A program made the position numbers and the translations under genes. The notes under the pieces are model-generated. The model was not told the origin of the DNA. It did not search any database and saw nothing but the letters and a program-made list of their open reading frames with translations. From Protoeuglena noctilucae (taxonomy: Eukaryota > Chlorophyta > Pedinophyceae > Marsupiomonadales > Marsupiomonadaceae), in the NCBI GenBank assembly GCA_958009085.1, contig OY253668.1:2084295-2148294 (forward strand): DNA of 64,000 nucleotides, given 5' to 3'. Shown piece by piece: positions 21,768-34,121 of the stretch; position 1 is the stretch's first letter, and every line of letters begins with the position of its first letter.

Positions 21768-23577
21768 TGGGTGTACCTCCTCATCCCCATCGTCAGCGGC
21801 CTCGTCGGGTGGTTCACCAACTGGCTGGCCATCGTCATGACCTTCTATCCCATTGAAGTGAGGGTCGCATGTTCCGCAGCTGGCACTGGCTCAACGGGGC
21901 TGGCTGAGCCAAGAGTCCCGCACACGACACGTCGCGCTTTCGCTGCAGTTCTCGCCGTGGAAGGTATGGCAGGTTGACGGGTCGCCCTTCGGTCTGTTCG
22001 GCTGGCAGGGCATCATCCCCGCCAAGGCCGTCAAGATGACCACGAAGCTCACAGTCCTGTGCCGGGACAAGCTAGTGAGCGGGGATGGCGGGGGTGTGAG
22101 GGGCGGCATGATGCCGCGCGTGGCCTCGCTAGTACATCGACGCCCACCGAGGCACGCAGATCGACATGAAGGAGGTATTTGCGCGTCTGGACCCGGTCAA
22201 GATGGCGGAGCTTATGCTCCCCAAGATGCGCGTGGCCACCAGGGTGAGCATGCACGTCACTCAGCACCGGGTTGCGATCGTTGGGCTGGCTGCACCTGCC
22301 AGGGTCAGCCACGCAGTCGTCACCTGTGCCTGCCCCTTGCTGCCTTCCCCGCAGCGTGCCCTGGAGGAGTCCTTGAGCCAGGAGATGCCGGCGCTGTGGG
22401 GCTCGCTGCCCGGGGCGGTGAAGGAGGAGATTGCGCAGTTCGCGGGCAAGGACGCGGCGCACTTTGTGCGGATGCTGATTGAGGAGATCGGGGGCAGGCT
22501 GTACGACGTATTCGACATCCTCAACCTGACCGTCACCAAGGCGAGGGTCCTGACGCGTGGTGGGCGCGGCCTGCATATCACGCGCCATGCCACCTTCGAG
22601 GGCGCCCGCCCGCCCCCCTCCCCGCAGACCCGGGCCAACAAGCAGATCGTGGTGCACATGTTCCAGGAGGTGGGCAAGAAGGAGTTCCGCTTCCTCATCC
22701 ATTCGGGCCTCTTCTTCGGCGCCCTCCTGGGCGTGCCCCAGGCTGTCGTGTACCTCTACTACAAGGGCAATTGGGTGCTGCCCGTCGCCGGGTTCCTCGT
22801 CGGCTACCTCACCAACTGGATCGCCCTCGTCCTCATCTTCAACCCCGTCCGCCCCGTCCGGCTCCTGGGCGGGCGCGTCGTGCTGCAAGGGGTCTTCCTG
22901 GCGCGGCAGAGAGAGGCCGCGGCCAAGCTCGCCGAGCTCTCGGCCTTCTACTTTTTCAAGCCCCAGGACGTCTGGGCGGAGATCCTGAACGGGGCGTTCC
23001 GAGAGAACATGGACAGGCTGCTGGAAGAAGTCACGGGTGAGGGGGCGGCATGGGGCGGGACTGGGCAGCCAGGGTGCGTGGGTGGGTGGCGGTGCGCTGC
23101 ACCGCCTGCAATCCCCGCGCCCTCCTCCCGCCCAGAGCGCTTCATTGCCCGCCACGTGGTCGGCAGGGTCGGCGGCACGGCTGCGGCGTGGGTGCTGGGC
23201 AGGGATGCCCTCCGCAGGGTCCAGGAGCACGCGGCGCACGTGGCGAGGGAGGAGCTGCCGGCCATCCTGCCCCTGGGCTACGACTACATGGAGCAGGCCA
23301 TGGGGGCCGAGGAGACCCTGCGCATCAGCCTGCAGGTGCGCTGATGCCCAGTGCAGCCGGCCTCCGTCCGCTGCGTCGCTCGCGTGCACGCATCAGCACC
23401 CGCCCTCTTGTCTGAGCCCTCCTCCCCCGCCCTCAGAATCTCCCCCCGGAGGAGTTCGAGGGCGTCCTGCACCCGGTGTTCAAGGAGGACGAGATCAAAC
23501 TCATCCTCGTGGGGGGCGTACTGGGAGCGGTCGCAGGAGCCCTGCAAGTGCTGCTCTTCATCCACGTGGCCTTCTGA
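21768..23577 (+). CDS. DUF445-family membrane protein
   Basis: The first secure exon starts at 21768 with VYLLIPIVSGLVGWFTNWLA, the typical DUF445 membrane start with GW-TN. Later exons hold FGWQGIIPAKAVKMT, IDMKEVFARLDPVKMAELM, EIGGRLYDVFDILNLTVTK and a second hairpin GFLVGYLTNWIALVLIFNPV. The last exon ends in the hydrophobic IKLILVGGVLGAVAGALQVL and stops at 23575-23577. The twice-repeated GW/GYLTNW segment and IIPAKA are hallmarks of the family (bacterial YheB-like proteins and plant plastid homologues), whose function is unknown. An open frame at 21498-21680 with a hydrophobic stretch joins in phase (TCATGG|GTGAGG) but has no convincing ATG, so the start is unresolved. One intron (ACCAAG|GCGAGG near 22540) has a GC donor. 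Confidence 0.75.
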
Positions 23578-24166
23578 TGCACCGCCGCGGACGAGCGACG
23601 TCGTTGTTGAAGCTTGCAGCGACACATCGGCGACGCATCATGCCTTTACCGCGACTTGCAGCGACACGTCCAGTCAGCCTGCTGATGATCGGGCGTGATC
23701 CGCCCGCGAGAGCCCGCATCTGCATGCTTGCGTATCTGCAAAAAAACGCGCGGCATGTCCGGCGGGCACTGCGACGCGACAGCGGCGCCATGGTTTGAGT
23801 GCTGCGACCCGCAGACCTCGCGCGAGACGAGGCCCGCGACGGAGCGAGCGCGCACGAGTCCGGCACCCTCGATACCTCAGACATGCTGCAGGCGAGCTGC
23901 TTAGCGGCATTCCGAGGCGGGACGCAGGCGGCTGGAGCTGGGCTGTGCTCCCGCTAGGGCACAGCGCACCTATGACGGCGAGCGCGGATCTTGGGGCGCG
24001 CAGGACCCACCGCTGCGCTCGGAGGATACTGTCGGGGGTGGTGGACCCAGCGACGTGAGGGCTGCTGCTCGGAACAGAGGTGAGGTGCAGCGTGCTGTGC
24101 AGCGGTGGTTGGAAGTGCCGCCCGGCCCGCGACTTCACCCGACGCTGCTCCCGGCTTTGCTTGCAG
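23578..24166. other. Intergenic region plus unresolved 5' end of the F-box/ankyrin gene
   Basis: The stretch is GC-rich with no clear coding match. The acceptor at 24165-24166 implies at least one upstream exon of the next gene in here; I could not identify it. Confidence 0.35.
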
Positions 24167-25640
24167 GCATCCCACCGTGGGATGCGTTGCCGCAGGACCT
24201 GCAGCGGGAAATCTTGGACATGCTGCCGAGCCGGCATGCATGCGTGGTGCGGGCGGTGCGCAAGGACTGGTGTGAGATGGTCGACGAGTTGTGGGCGGAC
24301 CGCGACGACGACGACGACGACGACTGGCCGGAGGAGCGGATAGACCAGCAGCAAATGGGCATGCAGACTGCGTGCGGCTGCTGCTGCAGAGTGGTGCCTG
24401 TCTAGATGGGCCTCGTGGGATGGATGCAGCCTTGCAACTCGCTGCTCAGGGTGGGCATGCGGATGTCACCCGGCTGTTGCTCGAGGCAGGTGCTGATGCG
24501 AGTGGTGATGGGGGCAGCGATACAGCGCCATTGCAGGCAGCAGTAGGGGCAGGGCGCGGGAGCTGCGCGAAGCTGCTGGGAGCTTATGACGTGGATTTTG
24601 ATGTTGCGCTGGGAGAAGAGGCCAGGGTGGCGGGGGTGCCGTGTTCTCATGGCAGTGGGCACGTCGCGTGCATCACACACTTGCTGGAGCATGGAGCAAG
24701 CTGCAGCCTGGAGATGGCGCAGGAGGTGTTGCGCATCGCAGCGTGCACTGGTCATGGCGAGCTTGTGCGCCTCGCTTTGGAGCGGGGGGCTAGCGCGCAG
24801 GACAAAATGGCATTGCTCCGCGCTGCTGCCGGTGGCCATGCAGCGTGCCTGGGGCTGCTGCTGTCGCTGGGCTGTGACCCGGATGCGCGCGACGGGGTCG
24901 GGAGGACTGCGCTGCATCACGCAGCGCATGGAGGGCACGCAGAGTGCGCGAGCGTGCTGATCAACCACGGGGCGGATGTGCGAGCAGTGGACGGCGCTGG
25001 CGAGACAGCGCTGCATCTGGCGGCAGAGGGAGGGCACGGGGCTTGCGTGAGGGTGCTGCTGGACGTGGGAGCGAGCCCGGCTGCCACTGCCGAGGACGGC
25101 GTCACGCCGCTGCAGCTGGCCGTCCGCTGCGGCTTTGCAGACTGCGTTCGGCTGATGATGCGAGTCGAGCGAGGGACATATGCGATGGTGGAAGGGATGC
25201 TGGCCAGGGCTGGCGCAGCGCAAGCGCACTACGAGAAATGCTGTGTGGTCCTTCGGAGGGAGGGGGCGCGCCACAGTTTCACGAGGAATAAGCTCGTTGC
25301 AGCAGCGAGACAGGGTCACGTGCGGTGTGCCAGGATGCTACTGGCTAACGGAGTACCATGGGGTTGGACGTCCCCTTATAACTGGTACCGTATGCCGCCG
25401 CTGCACGTGGCGGCCTCTGAGGGGCACGCGCGGGTGGTCAGGATGCTGCTGAGCCGCGGTGCAGACTGGCAGAGGCACGATGGGAAGGGCAAGACTGCCC
25501 TGCAGGTCGCGAAGGGAGACGCGTGCCGAAAGCTGCTGCGAGAGCACCAGGCCAGAATGGAGGCCAAGGCTTCGAGTCGCCCGGCCACTGCGGCCATGCC
25601 TGGCCCCACCACCCGTGACGGCCAGCGCGGCCCTGCCTAG
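24167..25640 (+). CDS. F-box and ankyrin-repeat protein (5' end unresolved, one frame break)
   Basis: The exon beginning at 24167 reads PWDALPQDLQREILDMLP and CVVRAVRKDWCEMVDELW, an F-box-like start that would bind Skp1 in an SCF ubiquitin ligase. About 60 bases later the frame changes, and from about 24344 to the stop at 25638-25640 the protein is ankyrin repeats: AANGHADCVRLLLQSGACLD, AAQGGHADVTRLLLEAGADA, HAACLGLLLSLGCDPDARD, GRTALHHAAHGGHAECASVL, ETALHLAAEGGHGACVRVLL, LHVAASEGHARVVRMLLSRG and others. These would select the substrate. The break can be bridged by a 53-base GTGGGC...TAG intron (24291-24343), giving DEL|PAANGHAD, or it is a real or assembly frameshift at the (GAC)7 run. Substrate unknown. 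Confidence 0.6.
24309..24330 (+). repeat. (GAC)7 trinucleotide run
   Basis: A pure GAC tract coding Asp in the F-box frame. It lies exactly where the F-box and ankyrin frames disagree, and is a likely site for length variation. Confidence 0.85.
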
Positions 25641-25715
25641 CCCCAGCCAGTGGCCCTGCTTGTCCCCTGCTTGTCCACAGCACTCATGCCAGCCAGCGCG
25701 GCCCTGCCTAGCCCC
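25621..25715. repeat. 24-base direct repeat at the ankyrin stop codon
   Basis: GCCAGCGCGGCCCTGCCTAG plus CCCC occurs at 25621-25644 and 25692-25715. The first copy contains the TAG stop of the ankyrin gene. Confidence 0.8.
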
Positions 25716-26170
25716 GCAGCGCGGTGTCTTTGAAGCCGAAGCGAGCACAGCTTGCCTGGGCGAGTTGACAAAGGGCGTGGAGCCCAGCATGCCTCTACAC
25801 ATTGCTGCGCCATCGCCCTTCAACTGCCGTTCTGTGCCCGCCTGCCCTAGGCTGCCGCGGACACACCACCCCGGGCGGCCCCCCGACCGCCCGAGACGAG
25901 GTGTCCCTACCCATGGCACCCACACAGCGCTGGTCGCCGCCACCAGCCCCCCGACTGGCACGGCGCCCACACCCACGCACGCATCGCCCTCGCAGGTCAA
26001 GCACTTCCCCCACAGAGAGGGCGCCTCCCTTGCCCGGCCGCCCCCACGGCCACATACGGAGGCGCCCTCCTGGCGTACTCAGGCAACGACGGCCCAGCGT
26101 CACACATGCAGCCCCTATACCGGCACCTCTGCTATCGCATGGCAACGCTCACATCTCTCGCGGCCCCGCG
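25716..26170. other. Convergent spacer
   Basis: About 450 Pro/Thr/Arg-coding-looking but motif-free bases between the ankyrin gene and the coiled-coil gene. Open frames here are compositional. Confidence 0.45.
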
Positions 26171-29100
26171 TCACTTGGCCGCCGGGTACGGCCCCCTCTC
26201 CGCCAGCGCCAGGTGCAGCACCCGCAGGCCGACGGCTGCCACGGCCGCCACGCCCGTCAGCGCCAGCGACAGGGCCCCCAGCGACCGCGCCTCTCCCTTG
26301 CGCGCCGCCCTCCGCGCCGCGTCCGCCACCGCCCGCCGCACCTGCCCCACCGGCAGCGCCTCTGCCGCGTCACGCAGCGCCCGCAGCTCCGCGCGCAGGG
26401 CCACCACGTCCCGGTCACGCTGGCGGAGCGCCTGCAGGGGGAAGGACAACGCAGGGTATGCGTGACGTGACATGTGTAACAAGCAACGGCGCACAGGCCC
26501 CCCCAGGTACCGCCACCCTTGTCTCGACCCCCACGCACCCGCCGCAGCTTCTCGTCGGCTCCCGTGGCTGCTCCCGCGTTGGCCACGTGCTCGTCCCCCA
26601 GCTGGGCCCGCAGCTCCTCGATCTGGCGGATGAGGTCGGCGCGCTCCCGCTGCGGGCGGGGACGCGAGACGCAGGTTTGAATACATGGGGGTTGCAAGGC
26701 AGATGCTGAGGCAGGCACCCTGGCAGGTAGCCGTGACACACAGTGCCGCCAGCGCAGGTCGTCATCACTGCCCACGCACTCCTCGACCCTCTCACCTCAA
26801 CCACGGTCTGCTGTGCCCGCAGCCGCTCGGCCAGGCGGCCGTTCGCGTACCGCAGCGCCACCACCTCCTTCTCGAGGCACTGCGCGCGCAGCTCGGCGTC
26901 TGCAGGGGCAAAAGAGGTGCAGCGTTGTGCGCAATCGCCGGCCACTGCCGCGCGCATGCCACCCCAGCCGCTGACTGCCAGGGGCCACGCTCACCGACGA
27001 TGCGCGTCCGCACCGCCACCCGCTCCCTCCACGCCGCATCCAGGGCCTTCCCGTCGCCCTCCTCCTCGCTGTTCTCCGCCGTCGCGTCCGCCTCCTCCCG
27101 CACCCGCCCCAGCTCCTCCCGCACCGCGTCCAGGTCCCGCTGCCGCGCCTCCAGCGTCGCCAGTGCCGATGCACGCGCGCGCGCCGCCTCTTCGGCACGG
27201 GAGGCCAGCAGCGAGGCCTGCGGGGATGTGCGGCGATCCACGATGAGCGAAGAAGAGGCACACAGGAGGAGGACAAGGCTGGGATGGGGGCGCAAGGCAC
27301 GGCAGGCGTGCGGGTGCCGTAAGCCGTCGCAGCCCCGCCCCCTCTTTCCTGCGCCTCTGCCGCCTTAGCGCGGGTCTCGAGGTCCTCGGCGCGCCGCTCC
27401 GCCTCCTGCCCCTCCCTCTCCGCCTCGGCAACCCGTGCCTCCCACGCCGCGCGGTTGCGGGCGTGATCGGCACCCGCCGCATCCAGGGCCAGACGCAGCG
27501 CGGCAACCTGGGCGCAAGGACAGAGGTCGTTGGAGCGGGTGACGACGAACCGACCACGCCAGCCAGGCGCCGAGGCCGTGCTGCCTGCTCATCCTGCTCC
27601 TCCCGCTCGTGACCCTGTCACAGCCCCTCACCTCGTCGCGCAGGGCGTCCCGCACCGTCACCACGTCGCCCGCCTCGCGCCGCGCCTCGTCCGCCGCCCG
27701 CGCCGCCCGCGCCCCCTCGGCCTCCGCGTCCGCCGCGCGCCGCTCGGCTGCCTCAGCGCGTGACGCGTGCAGCGTCACCTCGGCCTGCACCTCGGCCAGG
27801 CGCGACAGGGCCGCGGACAGGCGCTGCTCCAGCGCACCTGCGGGCACCGGCGGGGTGCTGGTCCTGCACCATTGCAGCGCGTGGCATCCACGCTGACGGG
27901 CGGGGCCCCGACCCCACTCGCAAGACCGCTTTTACGCTCACATGACCACCCCTAACCCTCGCCCAGTCAAATCATCACTCACNNNNNNNNNNNNNNNNNN
28001 NNNNNNNNNNNNNNNNNNNNNNNNNNNNNNNNNNNNNNNNNNNNNNNNNNNNNNNNNNNNNNNNNNNNNNNNNNNNNNNNNNNNNNNNNNNNNNNNNNNN
28101 NNNNNNNNNNNNNNNNNNNNNNNNNNNNNNNNNNNNNNNNNNNNNNNNNNNNNNNNNNNNNNNNNNNNNNNNNNNNNNNNNNCTTGGCCATCCGCGCCTG
28201 CGACAAGGATGTCGACGTCCCTTCCCCCAGCGCCGCCGTGTCCACTGCCATGGGTGTCGGCCGCGACTGGCACAACAACAGTCAACCCCTCGCTCACCTC
28301 CAGCCTCGCCACCTCGGCCGCTGCGTCCCTCGCGCGCCCCTCGGCCTCCTCCGCGCGCGCCACGGCCCCCTTCGTGGCCTCGGACGCAGCGGCCATGTCC
28401 GCCTCGGCAGCCGCCGCCTTGGCACGGGCAGACTGGGCCTCCATGCGCATCTCGAAGGCCCTTGTCTCCGCCTCTTGGGCCCGGTCCGCCGCACGGATGG
28501 CCTCGGACCGCGCCGCTGCCATCGCCAGCTGCGCCACCACCGCCGACCGCCGCGCCTTCGCGTCGCCCGCCTGCGCCGCCTCCCTCTCCGCCGCCAGCTC
28601 CCGGGCCAGCGACGCCTCCCGCGCCGCCGACGCCTCCCCCGCCGCCCGCGCCTGCGACAGGAGACCCTCCAGGGACGCACACCGCGCCTCGGCCTCCTTG
28701 GCCCTGCAACGGCGATGCGAGACCTCGAGTTGATACACGCACAGCGCCAGATAGTCAGCGGAATGCTCGGCGACCGTGCCAGGACACTCGCCTCTGGTTG
28801 CACGCCGCCACCAGCCCCCGGGCCGCCTCAAGACCCCGCGTCGCGCGCCCAGCCTCGATCTCCGCCGCCGCAGCGCGCGCCTCCGCGTCTGTCGCCGCCG
28901 CCTTGGCGCGCTCGGCCTCCTCCCTCAGCTCCTCCGCATCCCGGGACGCCTTGCGGGCCTGCAGGTGTGACGGGGCTCTTGCCATGGGTCGCAAGAGCAC
29001 CAGGCGAGGCGACAGATGCGTCTAAGCGCGGACCCTCCGCCCTCACCGCCTCCGCCGCGCGTGCCGCCCGCTTCCCCGCGTCCTTCTGCGTGCGCTCCGC

Positions 29101-32100
29101 CTCGCCCGCCCGCGCCGCTTCGCCCTCTGCCGCCCGGGCGCGCTCCTCCGCACCCGCGACGTCCGAGCGCGCCGCCTCCAGAGCCGCAGCAAGCGACCGC
29201 GCCTCCTGCGGCCAGGGGCAGACGCATGGGTCACCTGAGGATGACATTCGATTCCCTGCACAGCCGAGAACGCATCTCTGCCAAAGGGCCCTCGCCTGCT
29301 CAGCCTCCTTCAGGGCCTCCTCCGCCCTCTCCGCGCGCCGCGCCGCCTCCCCCGCCCCCTCCTCCGCCGCTGCCAGACGCGCCCGCAGCGCCTCGGCCCC
29401 GGTCCGCGCCATCTCAGCTGCCTCGGCCGCCGCCGCCCGCAGCCGCGCCGCCTTCTCTGCGTGCGCCTCCTGCGCCTCCGCGAGCCTGCAAAAGCAACTC
29501 CCACAGCTGGATGACCGCTTGCCAGTCCACTCGTGTGAGACCGGCCATAAACATGGGGCTGCCCGTGCCCTGGCAATTGCACATCGCTCCCTCTGCGACG
29601 TCGCCACGCACCTCTCCCGCAGCTCCTGCGCCTCCTCCTTCGCCGCCTCGAGCATCGCCCGGGCGCCCTCCTCCGCCGCCGCCAGCCGCCCCCCCTCGGC
29701 CCGCGCCCGCTCCAGGGCCTCCTGCAGCTCCCGCACCCGCACCAGCGCGCGACGCATCACCTCCCGCGTCCCCGCGGAACGCTCGTCGCTCGCCTTCGCC
29801 GCCTCGTGCGCCGCGCGGAGGGACGCCTCCACCTGCGCCTTCTCCTCCGCCAGCGCCGCCTGCGCCTTGGCCGTCCGCGCGTCCGCCGCCGCCCTCGCCG
29901 CCTCGAGCTCCTCGCAGGCCGCGCGGAGAGAGACCACCTGGGGAGAGACAGCGGCGGGGTGTCGCGCGCAGGGGCGGCCATGGGACGGGACGGGTGGAAC
30001 CTGCTGCGCCTCCTCTCGCCTGCCCCTCCAGCTCCCGCACGGCCAGCCCCGCGCGCTCCCGCTCCCCCTCCACCCTCCGCCGCAGCTCCGCGGCCTCGCC
30101 CTCCGCGTCCGCCGCGCGCCCCGCCATCGACTCGAGCTCCTTCATCAGCTCCCCCACCCGGCCGACCAGGCCCGCCCCCTCCGCACGCGCCGCGGCCAGC
30201 TCCGACGCCACCTGGGCCCCTGCAGCGCCGACGCAGCCGGGTGCAACAGTCATGAGCACATCCACAGTCACGACTGGCTCAGGCACGCGAGCATAACAGC
30301 TGAGCAGAGTCCCCCGCCCTCACCCTGCTCCCGCGCCCGCTGGGCCTCAGCCCTGGCCTCTTCCACCGCCGCCTTGCATTTGGCCACCTCGTGCTGGTGC
30401 GCGTGCACCAGGGCCTCCAGGCGGGCGTGGAGCGTGCGGGCCGCCGCCTGGGCCTCGGACAGCTGCAGGGAGCGGGGGGAGCGACATGAGGCGTCGCAGC
30501 CATGCACGCCCAGACCAACGCGGAGACGCAACGACGGGCACCCGACGGACACGGGCAGCATAGCAAGCGGAACGGTCATTTCCATCGTCGCAGCCAGCCC
30601 GCCGCCCCCACCTGCGCCTCCGCGCTGGCCTTGTCGGCCTTGAGCTCCGCGTGCCGCCCCGCCAGCACCTGAAGCTCGGACTGGCGGCGGCGCAGCTGCG
30701 GCCAAGGATAGCAGGTGGGTTTGTGTTGAACAACGGTTGACGCAACCAGGCAAGGCTCACCCACCAAGGCCCTGCTACCCCTCGCAAGTTCCCCACCTGC
30801 TCCGCCTCCTCGTCCTTCGCCTCCCCCTGCCGCTGCAGGTCCTCCACCAGTCGCTGCAGGCCCAGCACCTGCGGGGAGCAACCCGGACCACGGTCGACAA
30901 CGTGGCTGACCCCAGCCTGGCCGACAAACCACCCCGACGCCCGCAGTCGACCCTGTCTACCCCCAGCCCCTCACCTCCTGCTCCAGCGAATCCCTCTCCG
31001 CCTGCGTCTCCTGTACCTCGGCACACAGCGCCCCGTCCCGCGCCTCCAGCTCCGCCACCCGCGCCATGGCCTCCGCCAGGCTCGCCGCCAGCGCCCCGCT
31101 CCGGGCCCCGAGCACGGCCGCCTCCTCCGCCGCACGCTCGGCGCGGGCCCGCGACTGCGACTCGCGCTCGTCCGCGGCCGCAGCGCGCGCCTCGGCCGCC
31201 TCCAGGCGCGACACCGCCTCGGCATGCGCGGCAGACACTGGGAGTGGGGGCGAGGAGCGAGACACCGTGACCCAGACGGCAGACGTAAGCCAGGCAGGCA
31301 AATCGCCTCCCCGCGGCCCGTGCGAGTCTGCCCTCACCGTGCTGCCTGGCTGCCTTGGCCTCCTCGACCGCCTCCTGCAGATCCGCGACCCGGGACTCCA
31401 GGACCGCCACGTCCGACTCCGTCACGCCGGGGCGCACGCTCTGGGGGTGTGACACAGACAGGGGGTGTGGCAAGGGAGGGACGCGGGGCGCGCCATGCAG
31501 GTGTAACTGTGTGATCGGGTTGCATGGCTCTGCGTCGCAAGGCATAAGGCTGCACCTGCAGTCGGTGGGCCTCCACCTCCCGGGCCAGCGCGGCTGCCCG
31601 CGCCTCCAGGGCCTCGTTGCAGGACTGCAGCGCCTCCCTCTGCGCGGCCAGGTCCGCCAGGGCCGCGTCCACCTCCTCCCGCTGACGGGCTGCGGGGAGG
31701 GCGACAGGCTGTCGCGGGGCGCAGGCTGGGGCATGGCGCAACCGAGTGCGCGTCCTGCAACCACGTTGTGTCTCCTCGCCTGCCTCCCCGGTCCACTCCT
31801 CCATGGCCTTCTGCAGCCGCGCCACCTGCGCCCGCGCCTCGTCCCGCTCCCGGAGCGCGGCGTCCAGCAGGGCCGACGCCCGAGCCGCCTCGTCCCGCGC
31901 GTCCTGAAGTCGGACAAGGAGCGCCAGGGTGTGTGCTGCTCTCCACGTGCAGGGCGATCGCATCACCCCGCTGCCCTCCCACCCCGGCCCTCACCTCCGC
32001 CCGGTCCGCCGCCGCCTCCGCTCCCGCCAGGCACCCCTCGGCACCCTCGGCCTGCCCCCGCGCCGCGTCAATCTGCGCCTGCAGGGCCTTGATCTTCTCG

Positions 32101-33220
32101 AATGCCAGGCGCACCACGCGCTGGGCACCCTCGCCCTTGCTCTGCTGCGCGCGGCTCTGGGACAGCGCTGCCTCCAGCTGGGACGCCTGGGGGTGCAAGG
32201 AGAGGCTCGTGTTGACGATCGACGGCGGCCAGCGATGCGCGGCCAAGAGCCCATTCCCCCACCCCTCCCCACCTTGTCCCTCTCCTCCGTCAGCTGCCTC
32301 TCCAGGTCCGCCACCCTCGCCCGGTGCGCGTCCCGTGCCACACGCTCCCGCTCCAGCGCCGCCGCCAGCCCCGCCAGACGCGCCGCCTCTCCGCGCGCCA
32401 CATCCGCCTGGGCCTGCGGATGGCAGATACTCAGGATGGCACATGAGGGGAGTAAACATGCCTTGATAACCTATGAAATGCGCGGGTCCCTGCGCCCAGA
32501 ACTCCAACCTGTCCCCCTCCCCATCTCACCATCAGCTCCCGCGCCCGCACCGTCCCATCCGCGTTCTCCTGCCCCTCCTGCGCCCTCCTCCGCAGCTCCG
32601 CCTCCTTCCCGCGCTCCGCCTCCGCCCGCGCGAGCAGCTGGGTGTGCAGTTCGCGAAGCTGCAGGGGGACAGCACTGCTGCATGATGACGCTCACCCCCG
32701 CTGCCGGCCATCGTCACCGGCGTGACATCGGAATGAGCCCTGCCCCGTCCATTCGCAGTCCTGTCACTGCCAGCCAGTCCTCACCTGCTCGTCGGACCGC
32801 CTGGGGGTGGCGGGGGTGTCCTCGAACAGCTGGTTGCGCTGCACCCGGAACGCCAGGCTGGGGGAGGCCGGGGTTCGGGGGACGGAGCGGGGGGTCGCGG
32901 CCAGGCGGGGGGTCCCGGCGTTGACGGCGCGGCCGCCCAGGGGGGAGAGGGGGCTGCGGCTGACGGGGGTCTTGCCGGACATGCCCAGGGGGGACCTGTG
33001 GGGCGGACGGACGGGGTGGCTTGGCGCGTGGCTGGGTGAGGGCGGCATAAGCGCATGCGGGGGCAGCAAAAGTCCCTGGCAAAAAACTCACTTGGGCGTG
33101 TGCAGCACGAGGGGGGTTAGGGCGCGGGGCCCCGGGGTGTTGGTGGCCTCCTGCAGCGGAGTGGCTGCAGGGGCGACAACGGGCGGGGATGGGGTGCCGG
33201 CGCTCTCAGGGACAGCCCAT
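26171..33220 (-). CDS. Giant Ala/Glu/Arg-rich coiled-coil protein with C-terminal membrane anchor
   Basis: More than 20 short exons, all coding heptad-rich helix (for example QLEAALSQSRAQQ, EQRLSAALSRLAEVQAEV, RERADLIRQIEELRAQLGDE). I do not recognise a named family. The N-terminal exons (33220 to about 32790) form a Ser/Thr-Pro-rich head with many CDK-type sites: TPLVLHTPK, GKTPVSRSPLSPLGG, AATPRSVPRTPASPS and DTPATPRR. The last exon ends with one hydrophobic segment (LGALSLALTGVAAVAAVGL) and a short tail, stop at 26171-26173. This is a tail-anchored layout like golgins or nuclear-envelope linkers. Total length should exceed 1,300 residues. The gene contains the 200-base N gap, so one or more exons are missing. 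The start codon is not resolved; an in-frame ATG lies at MSGKTP in the second exon. Confidence 0.65.
27983..28182. other. Assembly gap of exactly 200 N
   Basis: The uniform length suggests a placeholder and not a measured gap. It interrupts the coiled-coil gene between exons near 28310 and 27840. True missing length is unknown. Confidence 0.98.
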
Positions 33221-34121
33221 CTGGCAGTGAACGGTCGCGCACATGCAAACTCATTGATTCGATAGCAGCGGCGCGGATGCCGGAGGCGGGAACGGCGGCG
33301 CCTGTTTTGAAAGGCTGTCCACCAGCCGTCGGATCTACCCGCTCAGAAACCGACTCACCCATGGCTTTGAGATCAGGTCACCGACGCCGAAGCGCAAGTG
33401 ATCGTGCGGGCAAACCGCCTGTGTCGGTCGCCTCGCCTGCGTGCGCGGGTTGGGCACTCACGATCAGCATGCTGGGGTCGCCCCCGCGATCCAACCTTGC
33501 GCGGGTGACATTCCAGCTGATGCCCACTGAATCTAAGGCAGCACAGGAGCGCACCGCGGCGTGCGCGGTGCGCGTTGGGGGACGTCGTACGTAGAAAACC
33601 GGGCAGGAGGATCACACACTACACGCGGCCCTCTTCGAAACTGGGGGCTCGACAGCCGGCGCCCCCATGCCGGTCAGCAAGAAATCAGTAGCGAAAATGC
33701 AACGCGATGCAATGCCAATGCCGAAAGGCCCCAGGCTGCTGGAGAGACCAGCCGAGGGACGATGGCGAGCAAATGCGGGCGTGACCGCAAGCTCCCCGGC
33801 ACAAACAAAGATTGATTAGATCTGTCCCCCTGAGAGTGCCGAAGGCAGAGGTCGACACTCACCACAGCGAGAGCACACTTTCGCGAAGTGCGCTCAGATG
33901 CAGCTCTTCGCCGAACCAAGATGGCGATCTGTTCCGTGAAGTGCCACGCGCCGGCTGGAGAGTTGAGGGGCGGAACGGACGTCAGGGGCGGCGTTCTGGC
34001 AGGTTGTTGTCGGCATCGCCTGTTCACCCGGGCAGCCACTGCCAACCTCCCCGCCATTGCACCGTACGGTCATCGACCTCTCGCTCTTACGAATCCTGCG
34101 CCGCACTTCTCCATCGCCACC
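33221..34121. promoter_or_regulatory. Divergent region between the coiled-coil gene and Mn-SOD
   Basis: About 900 bases. The left part may contain the first exon of the coiled-coil gene, since an acceptor precedes 33220. The right part is the Mn-SOD promoter and 5' UTR. No other element is evident. Confidence 0.45.

Noticed and set aside
23578-24060. An independent small gene before the F-box exon
   Set aside because: Candidate peptides are low-complexity and do not join in phase to the F-box exon.
28184-30643. 819-codon plus-strand open frame
   Set aside because: It is the antisense of the coiled-coil exons; Ala/Arg/Pro-rich composition and loss of heptads show it is a shadow.
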